This document shows, in pieces, positions 50,380-60,956 of a stretch of 64,000 nucleotides of DNA. Each line of letters begins with the position of its first letter. Positions within the stretch are counted from its first letter, which is position 1. A model generated the notes under the pieces. The model worked only from the letters and a program-made list of their open reading frames with translations, did no database searches and had not been told where the DNA came from. The stretch is taken from the NCBI GenBank assembly GCA_019614645.1, contig JABWDB010000007.1:9375501-9439500 (forward strand), in the 5' to 3' direction. Both the position numbers and the translations under genes were made by a program. This DNA is from Stratiolaelaps scimitus (Eukaryota > Arthropoda > Arachnida > Mesostigmata > Laelapidae).

Positions 50380-52686
50380 CTCTACCGCCGTTTCCTGCGA
50401 ATTTTTTGGCTTGGCTTGCTGACTTATGTTGTGTTACGATCTGCGCTGACCGTACTTCATAATACCTTAGCACTTCATGATAGAGCACAGAGAGCACCCC
50501 CCTTACTATTTTTAGTATTGAGCCTTTTTTCTAGCTACCTAGGTATGTATAACACAACAACGTGTGAATAAATGATAAAGATATATATATATATTAGAGC
50601 ACCTTTTTCTCATCCCACTAAACGAACAGCATTACCCATGAGCATGAATTCTAGGTCTAACCAGCTCTTAACTTTAAGGATTATCATGGAAATTCCATTT
50701 TGCAGCCCTCGTAACCATTTTGTACAGACAAGTGGCATTTGTACACCCTTGGATGGCTTGTAGAAATGCCATAAAACAACTATATTTGTATTGTATGATT
50801 ATTATCATACATCCTCGTCGCGAACATATCGACCTCCTATACACGGGAAACAGCCATGAACCCGAAATATCTCTTGAGTCTGTCAAAGCTACAAATTTCA
50901 TAACAAATATGGACGAAATCATTCAGCAGTGGTTGCCCGCGTATGTGACGGCAGTGCCAATTATTATCGGCTGGGAGACCATCGTCGAGAGCAGCCGGCT
51001 CTGAAAAACAGTCCACTAAGTTTTGCTGGCCTCATTTCTTGCAGTAAAGGTCACGACAACACTGCAGCCACCACGGTATCGTATGTGAATTTTTTTATAC
51101 GCGCCTATAAACAAGAAAACGAAAGGGACCATTATTAGGTGGCCATTAGACGACCAAACAAAAACGCGTGCTCTCTAATGACCCACGGCCTTCGCGGCGG
51201 CGAAGAACTACGACGATGGCCAGAGTATAAGAGCTGCAAATTAAGTGAGCAGATGAGAACAATTAGACGCAGGTATTCGCGCAATGAGCGACAGTACATA
51301 ATACAGCATACAGTCTATCATATTGCACTACGACCTACTAGGAAAATCGATGTAGACAAACTGAAACTCGCTGGGATGTGCCCGAAACGGCAATCGTCGT
51401 TATGTAATAATCATTTCATGTCGTCGAGGACTCGGCTGCCTGCCAGGCACCACTTGCCGACATTGATTCTGTTACCCGCGATGTTAAAGCCAGGCCAGCA
51501 AAATGTGTGTGTGCTACCTGTATTCTTAATATCAGCCAGCAGGTGGGACCATAATATGAATATATGAATCTGTTCGTCGGAGTACAGGAAAATCGCCTCA
51601 GTAGTACCACAACGCATACGGCTCTTATTTAGCCCTTATTGGAATTTGAGTATTACGTTATGAAAGTATTCCTTTGAGGATCCTAAGCAACATTGATAAG
51701 TATCGTCCATCGAATGGAACGATTTGGTGCCCGTAACTGCAATTGCCTCGTTCGCTTGTTGGCTTCGCCATAAATATAAACCATTCGTGCATCTTTCTCA
51801 GCACCATCATATGGGGGAATTAGTAGCTGCTCCTCTATTTACACACAATTACGAGTTTCATAGTAACGCTAGAACATTAGAGGGAGGCTGTTGATGAATT
51901 TCCCGACAAAGAGTGCACTCCGTCAATACTGTACCACTCATTGATTTGCTAGTAAGCGGCAAATGATCCGATTGCATCATTATGTAATCGCATAAATCAT
52001 TTGGTTTCCTTTGGTATACCACCTAGGCAGATCCCTATCGAGAGATTTCAACAAACACTATCTATAGTATTTTGTTACGGTTGCTTGCGTGAGTCTTTCG
52101 AATAAAAGAAAAAACATAATTAGTAATAAATAAAAATAATAATTTACTCACATAATTGCTAAATTTACCATCGTGATCTTTTCAAGGGCTGTTGACAATG
52201 ACGTTGTATGTATTCGTTTACTCCATGTGTACGCACGGAATGTACGCATGGAATTTATATTGAAGCCATTAACCTATTATCGCTAGGTCCGCAATGATGT
52301 AATGTGTTTACGATCGCAAAGTCATAACTTCATTTGATTGTTTGAGAAGGTGTCGCGTACCACGAACTCGTGCTGCCCGTCAAGGGAACGTTCATCGATA
52401 GAACCTTTTCATCTAGATAAGCTGTAAAATTCTCTGTCTGTCTCAAATGAATATGGCCGCACCCAACCATCCCATCTCGCACACTGAAATCCTCTGCCAT
52501 GGCTCCACCCGTATGGTCATTGCTACACAGAAAGGAGGACAATGACGAAAGTTAAAACGTCCGACACGGGTTCCTTTGATCGTGGCAATCTTCGTCCTCT
52601 TGTCACGCTTACCATTCTAATCCCCTTGACCTTTAGGCGTCCCACGCTATGCCACACATGGACCAAGTTTTCGCTCAGTAGGCGCG

Positions 52687-52730
52687 GCTCAGTGGCATCT
52701 GCTCTCTTTCACAATATTGTAATACATAAG

Positions 52731-52775
<45 letters not shown>

Positions 52776-52817
52776 TATGTGTGATAATATTGTAAAGGAG
52801 AACATATGCCACTAAGC
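52687..52817. repeat. Inverted repeat with (TA)n centre
   Basis: The left arm (52687-52733) and right arm (52771-52817) are 47 bp each, with roughly 38 of 47 positions complementary. They are separated by a TA array. Both arms include ACAATATT and ACATAAGATA near the centre and AGTGGCAT near the outside. It could fold into a long hairpin. It may be a miniature inverted-repeat element or a snap-back duplication. Confidence 0.75.
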
Positions 52818-52831
52818 TTTCAGGGCATGTC

Positions 52832-53206
52832 ATGCATAGTCCGAACCACGCGATACAATGCGTTCATACTTGGAGTGCGCGCGGCAGGAACGCGGCTTCC
52901 TTTCGAACACTGAGCGGTTTCGATACGATCAGAAAGATGGACACTGCAGCGAAAAGTGCAGATTCCCCCAAAAATCAACGGAAAATCATCACTTTTTTGT
53001 TTCTCCAAGGAGACCCTCCAGCTAAAATCCATCGACAATTAGTGAACGCGTACAGCATGTCTGCCTTATGCCTGCGAACGGTGCGATGTTCATACGAGCG
53101 ATTTGATAGTGAAACTTTGAACACCGATGACCACCGAGGTGGGGACCACAACCCAGGTGCGACAAGGGACGAACGGATTGAGATAGAGCTATTATGTGAG
53201 TGGAGT
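52832..53206 (+). pseudogene. Mariner transposase N-terminal fragment
   Basis: From the Met at 52937 the frame reads KNQRKIITFLFLQGDPPAKI, HRQLVNAYS, LRTVRCSYERFDSETLNTDD. This is the N-terminal helix-turn-helix of mariner/SETMAR-type transposases, including the LQG..P..IH.QL pattern. After about 53206 it runs into low-complexity CTTG and TA repeats, and no catalytic domain follows. The frame itself is open but truncated. It starts just right of the 52687-52817 hairpin. Confidence 0.65.
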
Positions 53207-53223
53207 CTTTTTCTTCTTGCTTA

Positions 53224-53268
53224 TGCTTTGCTTGCTTGCTTTGCTTTTTCTTCTTGCTTGCTTGCTTG

Positions 53269-53304
<36 letters not shown>
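53224..53304. repeat. (CTTG)n joined to (TA)n
   Basis: CTTG-type units with C/T-rich interruptions run into about 17 TA units. Confidence 0.9.
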
Positions 53305-53308
<4 letters not shown>

Positions 53309-55797
53309 AGAGCTCATATTATCAAGAATGAGGTGCATCATCATACTTGTATATTCGACATGAATGGACATTTCTCCTACCGACAAAGAGGGGATATGCC
53401 ATTGAGCTGCTCATAAGTGCGTCCATATGTCTGTGTATCGGTGTGATATAGTGTATATGATTGCGTTATATTATAATATATAATAATCTCCGGATGGGAT
53501 ACAATCGTAGACCAAGGTTTAAGGGGGCTGATATGTGGCGACCTGGAGACAGTTTTTGAAGATATAGGCCTAGATTTTCAGACACGGTCAAGCCTATACA
53601 CCAGTACTTGCAACAGTGATATCTTTCCCATGTCGAAGACCCTTCGACAGTACCGTGGGTAGTGCAAGCAGTTCGTGACCTTCACCCGTAAGGTTACTGA
53701 AGCTAATAAGGATTCACTTGGAGCTTTCAGGTTGCCCACTAATACCTGAAGAGTTTCGCACTCGTCTTCAATAACGATAGATAACCTTTCGGTCGCGTTC
53801 AAGAGACTACCCCTTTTGGGCTCATATGGTCATGGTCCTGGCGGGGGATTCAATGTCAGTCACTTCAAGTTACGCGACATATGCCCTTACCGAGAGGATG
53901 CGATATGTCGGGTGAAATTGACTAATGAGCATCATTAACCGATAATATTATGGAATTCCTCTATTTGATCTACTCTTGTCACAGAAAGCTCGAAATCAAG
54001 CAGAATTTCCCACAGTTTTAGGCGGCTATAACCGATGCATTGAGATTGGCAGGCCCCTGCCTCACTGCCTCATGCACTCTGTTTCCGGACATAATCAAAC
54101 GGCTATTACCTGGAGATGTTCGAAACTTCATTATCCTGTATAGGGATGCTCTAAGAAAAGCATTCCAGGTTCAGCGTACCCAGTGGACCTTCGAATTCAT
54201 CATAACTGGATGAGTCTTATTCACTATTCTCCTCACGTGATCACCTGGAGTCAGACTGTCACCGACGTTGAGACGCATTCGAGACACAGTTGAGGGGCAG
54301 GTGCTCAAATCGTCTTATTTACTACATTAAGCGAAGAGACAACAATTTCTCTGCTCTGAATACAATGTGACATAGGGAAATTCTGGGAGCATTCTTTTTC
54401 TAGGTGACCGTTTGTTAAATTTATAAATGTGAAATATTAGGCCCAACGATGTTTAACTTGGGTTCAATTGTGACCATTTTAAAACATCAATTTCTAGCCC
54501 AAACTGTAATATACGAATTTAGTAAATGCACATCGATTTCCCTTCAACATTATTTGACAATTTACATTTATTTACCTTAAATGAATAAAATCACATTTAT
54601 GTACTTTTAACAAATGGATAAACGTTATTTCTAAACACTCTTCGACCGATTATGTCCCCCTACCGAGTTTTTTATCCCAGATAATCTAACATATTACAAA
54701 ATCGGTCTGCTATGACAGGTTAGCCATACATCACGTATACACGGTTCACAATGCACGAAAGGCATTCTCTCTTTGTGTGTGGATCCTGGTAGGAAAAAAA
54801 GAGCGTATGTTACATGTGCCGAACGTTGAGCCTCCCGGCGGAGAGAGACGCTGACAGTCCTTCGACAGGTCTAAAGGTTGAGTCCCGCGTTTTTAGGAGG
54901 AGGATAACGCTTCATTTTCGGATCGGACAGATTAAAGTAGTAGTAAAAAAGCAAGCAGAGTACACCCTGCAAAACAAATGCGCCGGTGTTAGGAAGGAAG
55001 TTTTTTTGTTTGCGCGAAAATCGAACCTCGTCCACGTATTATACCACAAGGGTGGATGGCTTTCCTGAGCCCAATGCGCTTTGCCGGTATGGTAGATGCA
55101 GTGTCGATTGGGTCGTGCTAATTTCTAGTGCTTCCTCGTAGGGACGCTATGATGCTCAACCCAATGAACAAAAAGTGTGCAACAAACGTTGTAACAGCGT
55201 GCAGAAGCCTGCAGTGTTGATAATAGTCAGTACCGTTTTGATCCACTATAATTCTTAATGTTTGAATAAATAAATGAAATAGATTGTATAGCGTCAAGTA
55301 GAGGTTAAACTTCATCCCCTGAATTATGGAACATTTGAGTGTAATTATTGTGTACAATATTTGAACTCCGTATATAGTACAGTTCTAATGCTTACTATTA
55401 TGTGCATACGAGCACAACAAATCTACCTCGTGATACGATATCATTTTTACGAGAAGTGAAGCGTTGTAAAATTGCAGTTGCTGTGAATAAACCTCACTTG
55501 ATTGAAATCAATGATCAACTGCAAATTCTTCACAATATATTATATATTTCTCTTTCCAAGTCCTGAATGCGTCGCGTTCGTGGCGCAGTGCTTTGCGACT
55601 GTTCATAAAAATCTAAAAGCATTAAAATATACACAAATACATTTACCTTTCAGAAATTAGTATTATATAATATATATAATTTTTTTTTATATGAAAGGGG
55701 TATCTGTGAATTCTGAACACCTTGCAACCAAGTGGAGGAAACTACTGGTTGAGCTACACATTGTTATCACAAGTGATTGCTGTCATCTCCATCTTAC
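53305..55797. other. Non-coding or unassigned stretch
   Basis: No gene is supported. A minus-strand frame at about 53578-53850 (PYEPKRGSLLNATERLS, EDECETLQVL) looks protein-like and may be an old retroelement fragment, but I do not recognise it. The remainder is AT-rich. Confidence 0.35.
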
Positions 55798-56052
55798 CTG
55801 ATAGAAAATTACGAGAAGCACAAGAATAATTAGGCAAGTGAATTCGCCAAGAGGTCCCCATTTACATCCCGTATCGTTGGATTTTAATTTCATGGGTGGA
55901 TGTTTCGGGAAAGCCAAAGGCGACACCCCGTGCGCCTTCTTATCGTCCCAGGCCCTTGGCGTTTCGCTCATCGTTGCTATCGAGGGCCCAGATCGGCCTT
56001 TCCTACATAAACTAATTAGACATCGGCACTCCTCTGAACAACGAGCACTGCC
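55798..56052 (-). CDS. Candidate exon encoding a transmembrane segment
   Basis: On the minus strand the acceptor has a long pyrimidine tract ending TATATGTAG (exon starts 56052). The donor is a consensus CAG/GTAAGA (exon ends 55798). All 85 codons between are open in one frame. A Met at 55971 with A at -3 could instead be a start, giving 58 codons (MSETPRAWDDKKAHGVSPLA onward). It holds KSNDTGCKWGPLGE followed by the hydrophobic FTCLIILVLLVIFY. It could be the first coding exon of a type II membrane protein. It could also be a membrane-spanning exon of the LDLa-module gene transcribed toward it from 60-63 kb. No downstream exon was securely found and the family is not recognised. Confidence 0.4.
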
Positions 56053-56056
56053 CTAC

Positions 56057-56101
56057 ATATAAACAAACAGAAGGCAGAGAGAGAGAGAGAGAAGCACTTA
56101 C
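56057..56101 (-). other. CT-rich tract upstream of the candidate membrane exon
   Basis: On the minus strand a (CT)n tract and T-rich sequence immediately precede the acceptor at 56052. A donor-like GTAAGT begins at 56101, but an intron of about 49 bp would be unusually short. The tract more probably belongs to a longer intron. Confidence 0.3.
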
Positions 56102-57467
56102 AACAAAACATGTACAAGGACCGTCCATTTTATGTCTTTCATTAGTGAAAAAACATTTTGCATGTTCGGTGTCGCCGAAGGAGCAGTGCACGAACTGATC
56201 CACATAGGCGGTCGACTTTTGGACTCATTATTTGTGAAATATATACCTGGCAGAACTGAGTGCCGCCAGCGTGTTCGGATCGAATTATCGGACCCCGTGG
56301 ATTTTGTGGGGCTTGCAACTCCCCGCTAAACGAGTTGAAAAGGTTATGCTACGAGATCAGCCCCACCCACAATATTACCATATTATAGTGCGTCGAACGT
56401 AGTAGTGTAAAAATTGCGAAGGGTAGCTACGGATTTCTTCCCTCGGGTACGAAAACTAACCAGCATATGCCCTTAATAAAAATAGTACCACCGCATTTCA
56501 AAACGTAGCCAGATGGTCGACATTCGTTTCATCGGCTATTGAATACTTAGGAAATTATTCTACAATCGTAGTAGTTCGCCTCCCATAATGTTCGCTAACT
56601 GAAACAATCGAAGGGAGTAGGGGCCTATCCATACATCAACGCGTTAGCACATCTGTTCCCTGCAAGCCTGACAATAAGATCCACGGCTACTGTTGGAACC
56701 CTGCTTACCGGAGAGACTAGAACACATAGTTGTGACGTCAGTCCGGCAGTGTCGGTCGGCTGGTACACAAGAAAAATATCTTCGTTATTAAACGAGATCA
56801 GGTAAGAGTGAAAACATCGTCCGAGCGCCTTTAAACGCACTTCGCTGGATACACAGATAGTGTAAGAATATCGATTATATATACTCTTGGGACAACAATT
56901 GTCCCCCGTGAACGTAAACTAATAATAGGGACGGTATCACATTCACCAAACTTTGAGACCGCTCCTATGGGAACTTGTTTTGCGGCTGGCTTGAGCCCTT
57001 CGTATCAGACATTTCTCGGCACTTATCGATATCGCGGATAGCTATATGCGGATGGCCAAAGGCTGGTAGCAAATTACCGGAAATGAAAATTAGTATAACA
57101 ATAGTTTTCTTTTCAATTCCCAATCCGCCATGCCTCTAATTAATGTTTCAGCACGTGGTTAATGAGACTTTCCATCATGACCCTTGTGGCCTGGAATGCT
57201 ATGCTCGCCCTGTGACAAGCGAACAATTAACACTGGACGTTGATGACAGCAACTGACGGTCGACGTTCCAGTTCCAACTACAAACTATAGAGAACAACCG
57301 CTACAAGGAAGTTATATGTGGTACAAGAGATGTCTCACATGCGGTAATGTTAGGAGGGAAATTTTGATAGGGAGGACGACTATAGTATTCCTCGGCCTCG
57401 GCCTAACACCCTTTCCCCAGCAATTTCTATAATTATTGTATGTTGAAGGACTCACAATTTCCCACTA

Positions 57468-57524
<57 letters not shown>

Positions 57525-59309
57525 GGAAATTGTAAGTAATTTAATAATTTACCTACTCGGGCTGCCTCGCGCCGTGGACCAATATATATATAAATATGTA
57601 TATATCAAAATTGAAAACATTTTGAAGTCCTGAAGTTATGACATATGTCAGTACATTTATTAAACAAGCTAGATACACAAATTCTAGACGGTTAGCCTAA
57701 GTATCGGCAAAGCTCACACAACGACATATTCACGCTTGTACGCACATACACACACAGACCGGCAAAGAGTTACAATCATCTGAAATAGTTGTTGCAATTT
57801 GTTCACAGTTCACTTCACGTGATAGCAGCATCTAGACCATGTAGAAAGCACACCGACTGATTGTGTTAGGATTTGGCAAGCCCTCGCGATCTTCGTCATA
57901 GTAAATGCAACTTAAGCGCTGGGCCGTATGGCTGGGCCTACGTTTTAGCTACAATTGGCTGGTGATGATATTGTTAACTCACAAAAAATCTTACGAAGTC
58001 ACGTACATTTGTAACCAATTGGTGATGGTGCTCCAAATGTGCTAATTGATTTTGGGTTCTAATCAATCCATGTTGGCCGGTAGCTATCGATACAATCGGT
58101 ACCGTCACTGCGTCTTTCGAATGGATTCGTTGTCATTTCATTGACATTCGCTATGCTCTCGTCCAAGTCCTATTTACATATCAATGTCGTGAAAAGCCAG
58201 TTCCCAACGAACAAACTGAATGTTGTCGTTCACGTCCATGAAAACAGACGATTTTGTCACAGTAGGTCTTCTTCACACAGGTGTGTACAAGCGAGAGTCT
58301 TGCTCGTTGTGCTGGTCGTTTGAACAGTCGTGTCTTTCGAGATACGAATAATGAATGATACTATTAGTGAGGCGGCGCAATATGCGATCGCAATAGCAAA
58401 ACGATATATTTCGCTATTGCCTAAATGAAGCAAGCGTTGTTTCGTCTCGGGAGCCAACAACACGAAAAACTGAGTCAGGTGTATTAATACCGAATGATGT
58501 CGACTGTTCGCGATCCCATCAAATTAAGCAAGACACTCGACGGCACAATTAATTCAACATCAACCTAATATTGAAGAAATAAATAGCTACTGGGCGAGAG
58601 TGAATTGATCGCCAGCCTCGACGTCTCAATACACCGTCGGGATATTCAAGAATGACGGATGAGATTGTCTACCGCATTTGCCAAACATATAATGGATTCA
58701 AAATCTTCGAAAGGAGGCGACCCTCGTGAATATAGCGTTTCACTGTCGACAGCTATTACAGCTACAAAAACCTAACACGACCTATATTGCCTGTGTGATC
58801 CTTATTGGAAACATGCTCTCAATGAGCAATGTCAGATTTCAGCGTGTGAACATACCTCCCTAGATGTATCTCGACGTCGGAAGAATAAATAGCTGTGTCA
58901 CATAAATAGGCTCCTTTCTGCTTCTGCTTTTCTATGAGAAGCGCTGAATAAATAATCTACTACAACACTTTGAACGTTCAGATATTTCGACAGACGAGAG
59001 GCGAGGCCTATGCCAATGCACATGGCTAATGTATTTAGATGCTTCATTGTTTTTGTTTGTATCTCATCCGGCGGGACCAAACTGGGACACGCGCGCGTAT
59101 TAACTTGCCAACCTATCGGATTGCAAGGTCAGCTTATGAACCCTATATGAGTATAGAAGCTCCTGTTGTGGCTAAATGTTATGTTTGTGTGCTTTTTCTA
59201 ATTAAATTATCATATCGATTGTTACAGAAGGTGTCGGAAGTGAAATAGCCTCTTCTCATCTGTCGATCGTCGTATACTTCGTCAAGCACAACCCCCTCAA
59301 AGTGGCGTG

Positions 59310-59341
<32 letters not shown>

Positions 59342-60800
59342 GCAATGTTCAAAGTTATCGTTTTTGCCTTCACGTTTGGGCACCGTCATCTTATCTCCTG
59401 TCGATTTCGCGATTGCAGATGGTCAAAGGCTGTCCCTGACGTTTTCCTTATTAAATGTCATAATCATCAACGGTCGTCAATGATTCGTCTATTAATGACG
59501 AGCGGCCCAATGGACGGCTTCGATATAGTCTCTCTCCCCTCTTGCTTGGTGTATATATTTATATATATATATATGTATGTATGGCTCTGAATGTTCGTCG
59601 ATTGCGGCGGCGCCACCACCTCCGCTGAGTGCTAAGGAGAAATTTTCACCTTTCAATTGTCGTCGTGCGGGCTGAAGATTGTCAACTCCGCGTTGACAGC
59701 TAGCGTTCGTGCCTATGTCTCCGTTTAACAAAGCTCCTTAAATAAGACTCGAATAGGGAGCAATGTTTCGATGTTGTCAATTGGTGCGAGTCACCCCTGG
59801 CGAGTCTCAAGCTAATGTTTCGTTTCACAGAAGACGACCCCTGGGCACATTCAACGATTATGTAAATATACCGACATAGCATCGTGTGCAATTTGGGCCA
59901 GGTAGTAATAACACATTTACGTTGAGGTATTTAACCCATTCGATATAAAAATGGCTAACACCATTTGATTCCAATGATCATGTGTTAGAGAATCACAGGA
60001 ATTTCAATAGGAGTTAGTACTCGGAACGGTCAGAAATAGCTGCCTTTTCTATTTGACGGGTGCCGCGTTTCTAATTAGCTTGAGCTACAGGATTAAACAT
60101 AAAAACATGTAGATTTCATTATTTTAATAGCTTACTGGATCAGCACACACACACACACTTGACAGCGAAGGTTGCTTGCGACTGATAATAAATCAGTTAA
60201 TTTTTTTGTTGTATCACTAATGAGTGCCGCGATTGCCCAATTCGAGCATCGGTGACACCTCAGATCGACTTTGAAGCTCGTCGATTATATCGTTGCATCC
60301 GATCGGCTGATGTCTGATTTCATTCTACGAAAACTGTACGCCCATGCCTGATGATTTCTCCGACCATTTCTAAATGCATGCATAATTCCTCGGTTGCTGT
60401 CAAAGACTACGGAATTACAGGTGAACAGTGATCCGAAATCACAGCGATGTGAGTCGATACCGGACACACTACAATCTATTGAACTTTCTAAGCCAAAATT
60501 AATGCAACGTAATTTTGCTAAACGAGCCCGACTGTCGGGTGCATCTTGATTGCAATTTGCTCTTTTTCGAGACACACTAATTACGCACATTACGAGTAGT
60601 GGCTTTGCGTTTTCGACGTGGTTTTTTTTTGTTGTTTTTAGTTGTTTTTTTTGTATTGTTATTCTTGTTGTTGTAGTTGTTGTTGTTGTTGCTGCTGCTG
60701 CTGCTGATCTCATATGGCATTTGGTGTTGATGGTCAATGATTTGATAATTTCATTCCATCTGCGCTCATCGATTTTTTTGTCCGTGCTATTTCTTTTTAC
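56102..60800. other. No supported gene; intron or intergenic sequence
   Basis: It lies between the LDLa exons and the candidate membrane exon on the minus strand. No YWTD, EGF-like or further LDLa segment was recognised. It contains the hairpin at 57451-57536, (TA)n runs at 59319-59341 and 59557-59572, and a GTT/GCT run at about 60665-60705. Confidence 0.4.
57451..57536. repeat. Inverted repeat with (TA)n centre
   Basis: The 20-bp arms (57451-57470 and 57517-57536) are complementary at 19 of 20 positions around a TA array. Each arm holds CAATTTCCCACTATAT or its complement. It has the same design as 52687-52817 but different arm sequence. Confidence 0.8.
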
Positions 60801-60956
60801 GATGGATGTGGTTCGTGGAGATTAGATTAACCAGCCGCTGTGCGGGATTGCATCGCTGTTCGTCTGAGGCATCCTTGCAATCGTGCTGACCGTCACACCG
60901 CCAAACCTGCGGGATGCAGATGCCGTTCGAGCAACGGAAGTCTCCGGAGGTGCATT
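60801..60956 (-). CDS. LDLa exon 4
   Basis: It encodes [18 protein letters not shown] and [17 protein letters not shown], a complete module with full calcium ligands. The acceptor is ATTGAAG. The 3' border is ambiguous: GTAAAA at 60800 keeps phase 1, while an earlier GTTAAT after CAGCGGCTG would give phase 0. Confidence 0.75.

Larger units (their letters stand above)
48517..52593. repeat. 4.08-kb tandem duplication, copy 2
   Basis: This is the head-to-tail second copy of 44438-48514. The right border is at 52593: copy 1 continues TCCACAAC at the junction, while copy 2 continues GTCCTCTTG into unique sequence. Confidence 0.95.

Noticed and set aside
55838..56062. Plus-strand frame opposite the candidate membrane exon
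   Set aside because: The minus strand has matching splice sites and a hydrophobic segment; the plus frame is its shadow.
58850..58960. Minus-strand open stretch (GAYLCDTAIYSSDVEIHLG) before a GTATGT
   Set aside because: The upstream AG has no pyrimidine tract and about 38 open codons are easily reached by chance.
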